A DNA stretch of 54,183 nucleotides, taken from assembly GCA_030831965.1 (NCBI GenBank), contig JAURJZ010000015.1, positions 1 to 54,183 of the forward strand, given 5' to 3'. The position numbers were made by a program, and so were the translations under genes. This DNA comes from Verrucomicrobiota bacterium. Lineage in GTDB: Bacteria > Verrucomicrobiota > Verrucomicrobiia > Opitutales > UBA953. Shown one piece after another: positions 7,260 through 15,510 of the stretch; position 1 is the stretch's first letter; each line of letters opens with the position of its first letter. Below the pieces are notes generated by a model. It was not told the origin of the DNA and ran no database searches. It saw only the letters and a list, made by a program, of their open reading frames with translations.

Positions 7260-8918
7260 TCAGGCCCGGTTGATCGCGCTGACCAGGGCCCTGAGGCCGG
7301 CCAGCTCGATGTTGGGGTCGACCCCGCAGCCCCAGACCATGCGGCCGCCGGCGGCCTGGATGGAGACATAGGCGGCAGCCGAGGATTCCTCCCCGCTGGA
7401 AAGGGCATGGGAGCGGTAGTCGCTCAGGCTGAAGTCGACCCATCCCTGGGCATTGAGGGCGTGGACGAAGGCGCTGATCGGGCCGTTGCCCTCGCCCTTG
7501 AGCACGCTGCGGTCGCCGTTCCAGGAGACCTCGGCGCGGATCAGGACCTTGTCCTTGCCCAGGGGGTCGGAGTCGAAGGCATGGAGCTGGAGCGGGGAGG
7601 CGAGGTTCACGAACCCGCGCCGGAACTCGGCGAGGATCTCGTCCGGGCCCAGCTCCTTGCCCAGCTTGTCGGCCACCGCCCCGACCTGGTTGCCCACCTC
7701 GGGGTGCATCTTCTTGGGGAGGTCGTAACCGAACTTGCTGTCGAGGATGTAGGCCACGCCGCCCTTGCCGCTCTGGGAGTTGATGCGGATGATGGCCTCG
7801 TAGGAGCGCCCGATGTCGCGCGGGTCGATGGTCAGGTAGGGCACGTCCCAGAGGGCGCCGGCGCCGCCCTTGGCGCGGCGGTCCATGCCCTTCTTGATCG
7901 CGTCCTGGTGCGAGCCCGAGAACGCCGTGAAGACGAGGTCGCCCGCGTAGGGATGCCGCTCGGGCACGCTCATGCGGGTCGTGCGCTCGTAGACCTCGCG
8001 GATGCGGGGCAGGTCGGAAAGGTCGAGTCCGGGGTCGACGCCGTGGGAGAAGAGGTTCAGGGCGACCGTCACGATGTCCAGGTTGCCCGTGCGCTCGCCG
8101 TTGCCGAAGAGCGTGCCCTCGACGCGGTCGGCCCCCGCCATCAGGCCGAGCTCGGTCGCGGCCACCCCCGTGCCGCGGTCGTTGTGCGTGTGCAGGGACA
8201 CGATGGCGGCCTTGCGGTCCCTGAGTCGGCGGCAGAACCACTCGATCTGGTCGGCGTGGGTGTTCGGGGGCCCGGCCTCCACGGTCAGGGGGAGGTTGAG
8301 GATGACGGGGCGGCTGGCCGAGGCGCCCCAGGCGCCGGAGACGGCCTCGCACACCTCGAGGGCGTAATCGGTCTCGGTCAGCACGAAGGTCTCCGGGCTG
8401 AACTCGAGCCGCCAGTTGGTCTCCGGGGCGGACTCGGCCAGCTGGCGGATGAGCTTGGTGGCGCCGACGGCGACATCGCGGACCTGGTCCTTGGACATCC
8501 CCAGGACGATCTCGCGCTGGGCGGGGTTGGTCGGGGTGTAGAGATGGACGATTGCCTGACGGACGCCCTTGAGCGACTCGAAGGTCCGCCGAATGAGGTG
8601 CTCGCGCGCCTGCACCAGCACCTGCACCGTCACGTCGGCGGGGATGAGCTTCTCCTCGATCAGGCGGCGGGTGAAGGTGAACTCGGTGTCCGAGGCCGAG
8701 GGAAAGCCGATCTCGATTTCCTTGAAGCCGATGCGGCAGAGCATCGCGAACATCTCGAGCTTCTCCTCGACCCCCATGGGGATGGCCAGGGACTGGTTGC
8801 CGTCGCGCAGGTCGACGGAGCACCAGGTGGGCGCGCGGTCGAGGACGGCGTCCGGCCAACGGCGGTCCTTCAGGGTCACCGTCTCGAACCGACGGTATTT
8901 GCCGGGGGTGGGTTTCAT
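7260..8918 (-). CDS. leuA: 2-isopropylmalate synthase (type 2 LeuA)
   Basis: This enzyme condenses acetyl-CoA with 2-oxoisovalerate in the first committed step of leucine synthesis. The 552-residue length and the N-terminal YRRFETVTLKDRRWPD with APTWCSVDLRDGNQ (metal and catalytic motif, 36-42) mark the type-2 form found in actinobacteria and yeast. SLHTHNDRGTG supplies the metal-binding histidines. The C-terminal third, after about 430, is the allosteric leucine-binding domain. The ATG at 8918 fits the family. It is a single gene, with no leuB/C/D next to it. Confidence 0.95.
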   Translation of the reverse strand: MKPTPGKYRRFETVTLKDRRWPDAVLDRAPTWCSVDLRDGNQSLAIPMGVEEKLEMFAMLCRIGFKEIEIGFPSASDTEFTFTRRLIEEKLIPADVTVQVLVQAREHLIRRTFESLKGVRQAIVHLYTPTNPAQREIVLGMSKDQVRDVAVGATKLIRQLAESAPETNWRLEFSPETFVLTETDYALEVCEAVSGAWGASASRPVILNLPLTVEAGPPNTHADQIEWFCRRLRDRKAAIVSLHTHNDRGTGVAATELGLMAGADRVEGTLFGNGERTGNLDIVTVALNLFSHGVDPGLDLSDLPRIREVYERTTRMSVPERHPYAGDLVFTAFSGSHQDAIKKGMDRRAKGGAGALWDVPYLTIDPRDIGRSYEAIIRINSQSGKGGVAYILDSKFGYDLPKKMHPEVGNQVGAVADKLGKELGPDEILAEFRRGFVNLASPLQLHAFDSDPLGKDKVLIRAEVSWNGDRSVLKGEGNGPISAFVHALNAQGWVDFSLSDYRSHALSSGEESSAAAYVSIQAAGGRMVWGCGVDPNIELAGLRALVSAINRA

Positions 8919-8949
8919 CGTGGAGGTTGGGTTAAGGGGGTTAAAACGG

Positions 8950-8982
8950 AAGGACCCGCCCGGACGATCCGGGCGGGTCCTT
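8950..8982 (-). terminator. Strong terminator downstream of the small basic protein gene
   Basis: A perfect 15-bp stem (8950-8964 with 8968-8982, AAGGACCCGCCCGGA) closes a 3-nt loop. On the minus strand it is followed by CCGTTTTAA, giving a short U-tract. It lies 25 bp past the stop of the small basic protein gene and upstream of leuA, so it insulates the two. Confidence 0.85.
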
Positions 8983-9006
8983 CGCTTGGGGGCGAGGAGA
9001 CCCGGA

Positions 9007-9159
9007 TCAGGCGTCCGGCTTGGTCTTGCGAAGGCCCGTGACCCGCTTGCCCTTGAAGTCGCCGCGCTTCTTGAGGAGCTCGACGCGCTCGAAGCGCTTC
9101 AGGACGTTGCGCTTGGCGCCGGTGGCGGCGTTGCTCTTGAAGCTGGCGTGCTGGGTCAT
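9007..9159 (-). CDS. small basic protein (Chlamydiae/Verrucomicrobia ribosome-associated family)
   Basis: The 50-residue, Lys/Arg-rich product begins MTQHASFKSN and continues with ATGAKRNVLKRFERVELLKK and GLRKTKPDA. This matches the small basic protein family restricted to Chlamydiae and Verrucomicrobia, which is thought to be a ribosomal component. An ATG at 9159 gives this length; the longer frame upstream is Pro-rich noise. It is a single-gene unit with its own strong terminator, as expected for a highly expressed ribosomal gene. This gene is the main taxonomic clue in the window. Confidence 0.88.
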   Translation of the reverse strand: MTQHASFKSNAATGAKRNVLKRFERVELLKKRGDFKGKRVTGLRKTKPDA

Positions 9160-9472
9160 GGCGGAAAAGGGGAAGGGAATGGGTAGGGAGGGGGGCAGGT
9201 CAGGGCAAGGAAAATAAGGGTGCGGGGGCAAGGGGCGCCCGGAGCCGGCTGGCGGGGGGTGAAGGGTTGCCGGTGAAAGGTGCGGAGCTCGCGGCGCCCG
9301 TCGCCGGCAGGCGCCAGGTTGCGACACGCGCGGCGAAACCATGACGCCGGCAAGCCTTCGGCTCTAGGTTCCCTCGCCCTGAGGCGCGATTGCCGTCGAC
9401 CCGTCTCCCATTCCCCTGAACCGCGTCTCTCAAGGCTTGCCCCCTTTGTCGACCCGCGGTCACCCTTGCCTT
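9160..9472. other. Intergenic region between the small basic protein gene and lptF
   Basis: These 313 bases lie between divergent genes and should hold both promoters. I see no convincing -35/-10 pair. Two GGCGCC copies (9293-9298 and 9310-9315) could pair weakly. None of the four repeat families occurs here and no credible small ORF is present. Confidence 0.5.
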
Positions 9473-10594
9473 GTGCGCATCCTCGACCGCTACATCCTGG
9501 GCGAGTGGGCCAAGGTCTTCGGGCTTTGCCTGGCCGCGCTCTCCGGCCTGGCGGCCATCTCCATCTCCTATCGCCACGCCCGGGATTTCATCGACTGGGG
9601 TGCGGACGCGGGGGATTTCGCCCTGTTCCTGGTCTTCCGGCTCGTCGGGGAGCTGCCGACGCTCCTTCCCGTCACCCTCCTGATCTCGGTCATCTTCGTG
9701 CTGGGCCAGCTGAACCGCAACCAGGAGCTGGCGGCGGCGCGCGCGGCGGGGCAGGGCGTGCTTCGCCTGACCGCGCCCCTCTGGGCGGCGGCGGCGGCGC
9801 TCGCCGGGTTGCTCGCCTTCCTGAATGCCGCGTGGGTCTCGACCTCGCAGGAGGCCGCCCGCCAGCTTTCCGAGCGCCTGGAGTTCGCGGCGCTCGCCGA
9901 CAAGGGTCGAAAGGTGAGGGCCTCGGGCGACTCCGAGCTCGTCGCCTTCGACAACAAGGACGGCGGCCGGCGCTGGATCATCGGCAAGCTCAGCCTCTCG
10001 ACCGGCCGCGCCTCGGATGTCCACCTCCACCTCCTCGCCCCCGACGGCCGCGAGCTGCGCCGGCTCGCGGCGGCCTATGCCGAGTTCCGCCGCGACGGCG
10101 GCCGCTGGCGCTGGGCCTTCCGCGATGTCCGCGAGATGGTCTTCGACCCCGCCACCCAGGCCTTGGTCCGGCAGCCCCGCTTCGACCTGCTCGAGCTTCC
10201 CGAGGTCGACGACAATCCCGAGGTGATGGCGGCGACCGTGCTTCGGCCCCAGAAGCTCTCCTTCCGCGAGCTCGGGATGATCGCCGGCCAGGCGGGCTGG
10301 GCGCCGGAGGGCAGGATGGCGCAGTTCGCCATGCGCTACCACCGCACGCTCGCCAGCCCGATGATCTGCCTCGTCGTGGTCGCCATCGCGATCCCGTTCG
10401 CCGTGGTCGGCGGCCGGGTCAACCCGATGATCGGTGTGAGCAAGACCCTCGGGCTTTTCCTCGGCTACTACTTCCTGACCATGATCCTCGACTCGCTGGG
10501 CTCGGCCGGGCATCTCCCGCCGGCGATCGCCGCCTGGGTCGCGCCGGTCCTTCTCGCGCTCTGGGCCTTGCCCCGCCTGAGGGAGGTCAACTGA
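9473..10594 (+). CDS. LptF/LptG family lipopolysaccharide export permease
   Basis: The 373-residue protein begins (GTG at 9473) with the family motif RILDRYILGEWAKVFGL. It has three N-terminal helices (about 13-38, 55-80, 92-112), a soluble beta-jellyroll region (about 115-270) and three C-terminal helices (about 283-370). LptF and LptG form the membrane part of the ABC transporter that pulls LPS out of the inner membrane. Only one homologue is in this window, so F versus G is not decided. The GTG was preferred to a TTG 36 bp upstream because it gives the canonical N-terminus. rlmI begins 2 bp after its stop. Confidence 0.88.
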   Translation: MRILDRYILGEWAKVFGLCLAALSGLAAISISYRHARDFIDWGADAGDFALFLVFRLVGELPTLLPVTLLISVIFVLGQLNRNQELAAARAAGQGVLRLTAPLWAAAAALAGLLAFLNAAWVSTSQEAARQLSERLEFAALADKGRKVRASGDSELVAFDNKDGGRRWIIGKLSLSTGRASDVHLHLLAPDGRELRRLAAAYAEFRRDGGRWRWAFRDVREMVFDPATQALVRQPRFDLLELPEVDDNPEVMAATVLRPQKLSFRELGMIAGQAGWAPEGRMAQFAMRYHRTLASPMICLVVVAIAIPFAVVGGRVNPMIGVSKTLGLFLGYYFLTMILDSLGSAGHLPPAIAAWVAPVLLALWALPRLREVN

Positions 10595-10596
10595 CC

Positions 10597-11751
10597 ATGC
10601 TCCGCGCCGTCCGACTCGCCAAGGGGCGCCCCGCCCGCGCCCTTCGCGGCCATCCCTGGGCCTATCGGGCCGAGGTTGAGCTCGCCGGGCCGCCGCCGAC
10701 CGACGGCGACTGCGTCGAGCTGACCGATCCCCGCGGGTACACCCTCGGCGCCGGCCTATGGAACGCCCGCTCGCAGATTGTCTGGCGGCGCCACAGCAGC
10801 GTCGCGCGGCCGCTCGACGACGCCCTGCTTGGCGAGCGCCTCGCCGCCGCCGTCGCCCGCCGCGGCCCGGCCGCCTTCTCGCGCATCGTCTACGCCGAGG
10901 CCGACCACCTGCCCGGGCTGATCGTCGACCGCTTCGGCCCCCTGCTCTCCGTCCAGGCCAACACCCTGGGCATGGACCGGCGCCTCCCCGCCATCGTCGA
11001 TTGGCTGCGGCGCCATCTCTCGCCCGAGGAAATCGTCCTCCGCAACGACGCCCCTGCGCGCGAGCTCGAGGGTCTCGGCTTGTCCGTGTCGACCGCCAGC
11101 GGCAAGCCCCTGGCCCCCCGTCGGCTGTCATTCAACGGGCTCAGCTGGCAGGTCGACCTGCTCGGCGGCCAGAAAACCGGGCTCTATCTCGACCAGTTCC
11201 CCCAGCATGCCCGCGTGGCCTCCCTCGCCAAGGGGCGCCGCATGCTCGACGCCTTCTGCAACCAAGGTGGCTTCGCCCTCGCCGCCGCCCAGGCCGGCGC
11301 CCGCGAGGTCCTCGGTGTCGACCAGTCCGAGGAGGCCGTTGCCGCCGCCCGCGCCAACGCCGTCGAGAACGGGCTGGCCACGGCGGCCTTCGAGGTCGCC
11401 AACGTCTTCGACTGGCTTCGGCTGCGCGCCGACGAGCGCTTCGACCTCATCGTCCTCGATCCCCCGCCGTTCGCGCGGTCCAAGACCGCGGTCGAGGGCG
11501 CGCTCCGCGGCTACAAGGACCTCGCCCTGCGCGCCCTCAAGATGCTCGGGCCAGGCGGCATCCTCGCCACCTACTCCTGCTCCCAGCGCGTCACGGAGGA
11601 CCTCTTCACCGAGGCCACCGCCTCGGCCGCGGCCGACGCCCGCCGCGCCTTGCGTGTCATCGAGCGCGTCGGCCAGCCTCCCGACCATCCCGAGCTCCTC
11701 AATTTCCCCGAGGGACGGTATTTGAAGGGGCTCATTCTAGAGGTGGTCTAG
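10597..11751 (+). CDS. rlmI: 23S rRNA m5C methyltransferase (RlmI-like)
   Basis: The 384-residue protein has an N-terminal PUA-like domain (1-75, with LRGHPWAYRAEV) and a SAM-dependent Rossmann methyltransferase domain. DAFCNQGGFAL (218-228) is the SAM motif, LDPPPFARSK (287-296) is the catalytic motif IV and ATYSCSQ contains Cys328, the probable nucleophile. Escherichia coli RlmI methylates C1962 of 23S rRNA. GGGAGG at 10581-10586 lies 10 bp before the ATG and is one of the better Shine-Dalgarno sequences in the window. The gene follows lptF after 2 bp. Confidence 0.88.
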   Translation: MLRAVRLAKGRPARALRGHPWAYRAEVELAGPPPTDGDCVELTDPRGYTLGAGLWNARSQIVWRRHSSVARPLDDALLGERLAAAVARRGPAAFSRIVYAEADHLPGLIVDRFGPLLSVQANTLGMDRRLPAIVDWLRRHLSPEEIVLRNDAPARELEGLGLSVSTASGKPLAPRRLSFNGLSWQVDLLGGQKTGLYLDQFPQHARVASLAKGRRMLDAFCNQGGFALAAAQAGAREVLGVDQSEEAVAAARANAVENGLATAAFEVANVFDWLRLRADERFDLIVLDPPPFARSKTAVEGALRGYKDLALRALKMLGPGGILATYSCSQRVTEDLFTEATASAAADARRALRVIERVGQPPDHPELLNFPEGRYLKGLILEVV

Positions 11752-11887
11752 GTCGGGAAGCGCGCGGGGGCGCGGAGGCTCAGGGGCTCGGGAGAGGCAG
11801 GAGGGCGGAGGAAGACAGGAGGTGAAGGGTTTCTTAGGATGCCAAGGAGACGTAGGAGGCTGATCCCTCTTCATCCCTTTAGTCTCT

Positions 11888-11917
11888 CCCGTGCCCCCGT
11901 GAACCTGTGCCCCCGAT
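11888..11917. repeat. Family 2 repeat (GTGCCCCCGTG words) after ruvA
   Basis: TCCCGTGCCCCCGTGAACCTG followed by TGCCCCCG occupies the bases next to the ruvA stop. The same words occur at 12584-12677, 23979-23998, 43135-43300 and 45405-45450. The rest of the rlmI-ruvA gap (11752-11887) is a purine-rich GGAGG-type stretch with no gene. Confidence 0.6.
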
Positions 11918-12517
11918 TTATCGCCCTAGGGCCGCCTTCACCAGCTGGTCGGCCGTGGCGGACGGACCAAGCTTCGCGACCGCGGTGCGCACGAGCTTGT
12001 CGGCGTCGGCCGCCTTCGTCCCCAGGGCGACGAGCGCGGCGACGGCGTCTCCCGCGGGAGAGGTCGCGGGGACGGACCCCGGGGGCAGGGCGGGTGCCGC
12101 GGTCGCGCCGCCGACCGAGACTTTGTCCCTCAGGTCGAGGATGAGGCGCTCGGCGGTCTTCTTGCCGATGCCGGGGCAGGAGGAGAGGAGGGCGAGGTCG
12201 CCCGTGGCCACCGCCTGGGTCAGGATGGGCAGGGAAAGGCGGCTGAAGAGGGCCATCGCGGTCTTCGGTCCGATGCCGCTCACCTTCTCGACGACCAGCG
12301 CGAAGAAGTCGCGCTCCTCGGCCGTGGCGAAGCCGTAAAGCGACTGGCTGTCCTCGCGGAAGACCTGGTGCGTGTGCAGGGTCACGGTCGAGCCGACCTT
12401 GCCGAGGCGCTCCGCGGTCGTCACCGGGATGCTCACCTCGTAGCCCACACCGCCGCAGGAGACCACCGCGCGCAGCACCGTGCAGGCGACCAGCTTGCCC
12501 TCGAGGACGACGATCAT
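11918..12517 (-). CDS. ruvA: Holliday junction branch migration protein RuvA
   Basis: The 199-residue protein has the OB-fold N-terminal domain (MIVVLEGKLV ... GGVGYEV), two helix-hairpin-helix motifs (VSGIGPKTAMAL near 80 and CPGIGKKTAERLILDLRDK near 114) and, after a Pro/Ala-rich linker, the small domain III that contacts RuvB (about 153-199). RuvA tetramers grip the four-way junction while RuvB drives migration. ruvB and ruvC are not in the window. The ATG at 12517 is standard. It is flanked on both sides by family 2 repeats. Confidence 0.95.
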   Translation of the reverse strand: MIVVLEGKLVACTVLRAVVSCGGVGYEVSIPVTTAERLGKVGSTVTLHTHQVFREDSQSLYGFATAEERDFFALVVEKVSGIGPKTAMALFSRLSLPILTQAVATGDLALLSSCPGIGKKTAERLILDLRDKVSVGGATAAPALPPGSVPATSPAGDAVAALVALGTKAADADKLVRTAVAKLGPSATADQLVKAALGR

Positions 12518-12583
12518 GGCCGATTCCTAGCCGACCCGACCTAGCCTAGGCAAAGGAAATGGAGACGGGGGCGCGCGCCGGCT

Positions 12584-12677
12584 GCACAGGGCACAGGGTC
12601 TCAGGGGCACGGGGGCACGGGAGATACCCAGCCCAACGGGCAACGAGCGACGCGAGTTCTTCCTCCCGTGCCCCCGT
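12584..12677. repeat. Family 2 inverted repeat between ruvA and dapB
   Basis: A run of GGGCACAGG and GGGGCACGG words at 12584-12623 faces a reverse-complement arm. The inner 15 bp are perfect: 12609-12623 against 12663-12677. The right arm ends 2 bp from the dapB stop, so on the minus strand it could act as a 3' hairpin for dapA-dapB. Confidence 0.7.
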
Positions 12678-12679
12678 CC

Positions 12680-13414
12680 TCACTCCAATCCCAACACCGC
12701 CTCCATCCCGTGGATTCCAGCTGGCTTGCCGATGGCCCAGCGGGCCGCGCGCAAGGCGCCCTGGGCGAAGATGGTCCGCGAGGAGGCCTTGTGGGTGAGC
12801 TCCAGCCGCTCGCCGTCGGAGGCGAAGAGGACGGTGTGGTCGCCGATGACATCCCCCCCGCGAAGGGCGTGGACGCCGATCTCGGACGGGGTGCGTTCGC
12901 CGACGAGGCCGCTGCGGCCGTGGCGAAGCTGGTCCGCGCCGACCCGGCGCTCCTCGCGCAGGATCTGGAGGAGCTTCTCGGCCGTCCCGCTGGGAGCGTC
13001 CTTCTTCAGCCGGTGGTGCATCTCGACCAGCTCGATGTCCCAGCCTTCGCCGAGGACGCGGGTGGCGCGCCGGACGAGGGCGTTGAGGAGGTTGACGCCG
13101 ATGGAGTAGTTGCCTGCCCAGACGACGGGGATGGGGGCGACCGCCTTCCGGATGGCGACCTTCTCCGGCTCGGTGTGGCCGGTGGTGCCGATGACGAGGG
13201 GCTTGCCGTGGCGGGCGGCCAGGGCGGCGATGCCGGCGGTCGCGGCGTGGAACGAGAAGTCGACCACGACATCGACCTGGGGGACCAGGGGCGCCGGGTC
13301 GTCGCCTTGGTCGACGCCGACCACGGCGACGCCGGCCGCGGGGGCGGCGGCGGAGATGGCCTGGCCCATCCGGCCCTTGGCGCCGTGGAGGAGGATGCGA
13401 AGCGAGGTGCTCAT
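12680..13414 (-). CDS. dapB: 4-hydroxy-tetrahydrodipicolinate reductase
   Basis: This enzyme reduces the DapA product on the way to diaminopimelate and lysine, and so also feeds peptidoglycan. The 244-residue protein has the nucleotide-binding motif LLHGAKGRMGQAI, the cofactor-region VIGTTGH, and the catalytic motif ELVEMHHRLKKDAPSGTA. AGNYSIGVNLLN is also diagnostic. The start overlaps the dapA stop by 4 bp (ATGA), so the pair is translationally coupled. The length is slightly short of the Escherichia coli protein (273) but normal for this clade of DapB. Confidence 0.96.
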   Translation of the reverse strand: MSTSLRILLHGAKGRMGQAISAAAPAAGVAVVGVDQGDDPAPLVPQVDVVVDFSFHAATAGIAALAARHGKPLVIGTTGHTEPEKVAIRKAVAPIPVVWAGNYSIGVNLLNALVRRATRVLGEGWDIELVEMHHRLKKDAPSGTAEKLLQILREERRVGADQLRHGRSGLVGERTPSEIGVHALRGGDVIGDHTVLFASDGERLELTHKASSRTIFAQGALRAARWAIGKPAGIHGMEAVLGLE

Positions 13415-14349
13415 CGGCGATTGGCGAGGAAGGCGTCGGCCGTGGCCTCCACCGCGGCGCGGTTGGCGGCTGACATCTCGCAGAGCGGCAGCCGGACCTC
13501 GGCGGAGCCGATGATGCCCGCGCGGGCGAGGAGGTGCTTCACGGGAACCGGGTTGGGCTCGACGAAGAGCACCCGGAACAGGTCGGCGAGGCGGATGTGC
13601 AGGTCGCGGGCCTCGGGCAGCTTGCCCTCGGCGCAGAGGTTGGCGAGGCGCGCGATCTCCGAGGGAATGAGGTTCGAGGCCACGGAAACGATGCCCCGGG
13701 CGCCGAACTCGGCGAAGGCCACGGTGAGGGCGTCGTCGCCGGAGAGGACGGCGAAGCCCGGGTCGAGCTCGCGGACGAGCCGGCCCGCCTTCTCGACCGA
13801 GCCTCCCGCCTCCTTGATGGCGACGATGTTCGGGTGGGCGGCCCGCAGCCGGACCACGGTCTCGACCGCGATCTCGACGCCGCAGCGGCCCGGGATGGAA
13901 TAGAGCACGATGGGCCGCTCGGTTTCCCGGGCGATGGCTGAGAAGTGGCGGAAGAGGCCCTCCTGGCTGGGCTTGTTGTAGTAGGGGGCGACCTGAAGGT
14001 GGGATGTGGCGCCCGCGGCGTCGGCGCGGCGGACAAGGTCGATGGCCTCGGCGGTGGCATTGGAGCCGGTCCCTGCCATGACGGGAACGCGGCCGCGGGC
14101 GAACTCGACCGTGCGGCGCACGACCTCGATGTGCTCGTCGACGTCGAGGGTGGGCGATTCCCCCGTGGTGCCCACGGCGGCCAGGCCGTGGATGCCCCCC
14201 GCGACCTGGTGCTCAACCAGCCTGGCCAGGTCCTCCCAGGCCACCTGGCCGTCGCGAAAAGGGGTGACCAAGGCGGTGTGCGCCCCGGAAAAAGGGTTTG
14301 TCCCCCGGGCGGCTCCGGCGTTCCCTGACTGTGCTCCTGCGTTGGCCAT
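13411..14349 (-). CDS. dapA: 4-hydroxy-tetrahydrodipicolinate synthase
   Basis: The 312-residue aldolase condenses pyruvate with aspartate semialdehyde. The Schiff-base lysine is Lys179 (NIVAIKEAGG) and the catalytic tyrosine is Tyr150 (VLYSIPGRCG). AVGTTGES and GTGSNAT are the other signature segments. The N-terminal 20 residues (Gly/Ala/Asn-rich) are longer than in most family members, so translation may begin a little later, but no good internal ATG precedes the barrel. It is the first gene of a dapA-dapB operon, divergent from pilT. A perfect 18-bp palindrome lies 11 bp upstream of the ATG. Confidence 0.96.
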   Translation of the reverse strand: MANAGAQSGNAGAARGTNPFSGAHTALVTPFRDGQVAWEDLARLVEHQVAGGIHGLAAVGTTGESPTLDVDEHIEVVRRTVEFARGRVPVMAGTGSNATAEAIDLVRRADAAGATSHLQVAPYYNKPSQEGLFRHFSAIARETERPIVLYSIPGRCGVEIAVETVVRLRAAHPNIVAIKEAGGSVEKAGRLVRELDPGFAVLSGDDALTVAFAEFGARGIVSVASNLIPSEIARLANLCAEGKLPEARDLHIRLADLFRVLFVEPNPVPVKHLLARAGIIGSAEVRLPLCEMSAANRAAVEATADAFLANRR

Positions 14350-14360
14350 GCGGTCCCTTT

Positions 14361-14378
14361 GGGTTGGCTAGCCAACCC
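14361..14378. promoter_or_regulatory. Perfect 18-bp palindrome in the dapA/pilT divergent region
   Basis: GGGTTGGCTAGCCAACCC is identical to its own reverse complement. It sits 11 bp upstream of the dapA ATG and 31 bp upstream of the pilT ATG. Such a site can bind a dimeric repressor or form an mRNA cruciform at the dapA leader. No regulator gene is adjacent, so the binder is unknown. Confidence 0.55.
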
Positions 14379-14409
14379 TCGGCCTCAACGGGAGACAAAC
14401 AAAAAGCCC

Positions 14410-15510
14410 ATGCCCCCCATGCCCGACGTCATCCAGGCCCTGCTTCGCCTCGCGGTCGAGGCCGGGGCGAGCGACATCCACCTGCGTGTCGGTCGACCGG
14501 CCCTCTTCCGGGTCGACGGCTCCCTCGTCGCCGCCGAGATGGAGCCCCTGGCCGAGGCCCAGTTGTCCGCGTTTGTCGACGCCACCCTGCCGCCCGACTT
14601 CCGGCCGGGCTGGGAGCGCGATCACCAGGTCGACTACGCCCTCGATGCCGCCGCCGCCGGACGCTACCGCGTCAACGCCTACCGGCAGAGGGGCACCACC
14701 GGGGCCGTCCTCCGCCTCGTCCGGACCAACCCGCCCTCGCTGGCGGAGATCCACCTCGAGCCCTCGCTTGCGAGGCTCGCCGAGTTTCCCTCGGGCATCG
14801 TGCTCATCTGCGGGCCGACCGGCTCCGGCAAGAGCTCGACCCTGGCGGCCCTGCTCCGGCATCTCAACGAGACGGCCGACCGGCATGTCGTGACCCTCGA
14901 GGACCCCGTGGAGTATCTCTTCGCCGACCAGCGGTGCACCTTCAGCCAGCGCGAGGTGGGCATCGACGTCCCCGGTTTCGCCGAGGGCCTGCGCGCCGCG
15001 CTTCGCCAGGATCCGGACGTCATCCTCATCGGCGAGATGCGCGACCGGCAGACCTTCGAGACCGCCATCCAGGCGGCCGAGACGGGGCACCTCGTCCTGT
15101 CGACCCTGCACGCGGGCACCAGCCAGCAGGCCGTCCAGCGGCTCTTTGAGTTCTTCCGGCCGGAGGAGGTCGCGACCGCCCGGCGCAACATCGCCTCGAC
15201 GCTCCGCGCCATCGTCGTCCAGACCCTCGCTCCCCGGGCCGACGGCCAGGGCGTCGTGCCCGCCTGCGAGATCCTGGTCGTCGACTCCCTGGCCAGCCGC
15301 GTCATCGCCGAGGGGCAGTTCGAGAAGATCCCCGACCTGGTCGAGGCCGGCAGGGACAGCGGCTCGCGCGGGATGAACGCCGACCTGCTGCGCCTCGTCC
15401 GCTCCGGCCAGGTCGACAAGGCCGAGGCGCTCGCCCGGTCCCCGGCTCCCCGCGCCCTCGAGATGCTCCTCGCCGGCATCCAGAACGCCTCCGGCCGAAT
15501 CGTCCAGTGA
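14410..15510 (+). CDS. PilT/PilU-type twitching motility ATPase
   Basis: The 366-residue secretion-type ATPase carries an N-terminal PAS-like domain (ASDIHLRVGRPALFRVDG), Walker A GPTGSGKSST (135-144), the Asp box VVTLEDPVEYLF, Walker B DVILIGEMRD (203-212) and the His box ETGHLVLSTLHAG (224-236). PilT and PilU power type IV pilus retraction at the inner-membrane base. The C-terminal motif (SRVIAEGQFEKIPDLVEAG) is a diverged version of the PilT AIRNLIRE motif, so T versus U is open. The ATG at 14410 (or 14419) is preferred; the frame upstream reads only from a TTG. The hydrolase overlaps its stop. The pilin-like genes of this window are at 33196-36867. Confidence 0.9.
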   Translation: MPPMPDVIQALLRLAVEAGASDIHLRVGRPALFRVDGSLVAAEMEPLAEAQLSAFVDATLPPDFRPGWERDHQVDYALDAAAAGRYRVNAYRQRGTTGAVLRLVRTNPPSLAEIHLEPSLARLAEFPSGIVLICGPTGSGKSSTLAALLRHLNETADRHVVTLEDPVEYLFADQRCTFSQREVGIDVPGFAEGLRAALRQDPDVILIGEMRDRQTFETAIQAAETGHLVLSTLHAGTSQQAVQRLFEFFRPEEVATARRNIASTLRAIVVQTLAPRADGQGVVPACEILVVDSLASRVIAEGQFEKIPDLVEAGRDSGSRGMNADLLRLVRSGQVDKAEALARSPAPRALEMLLAGIQNASGRIVQ

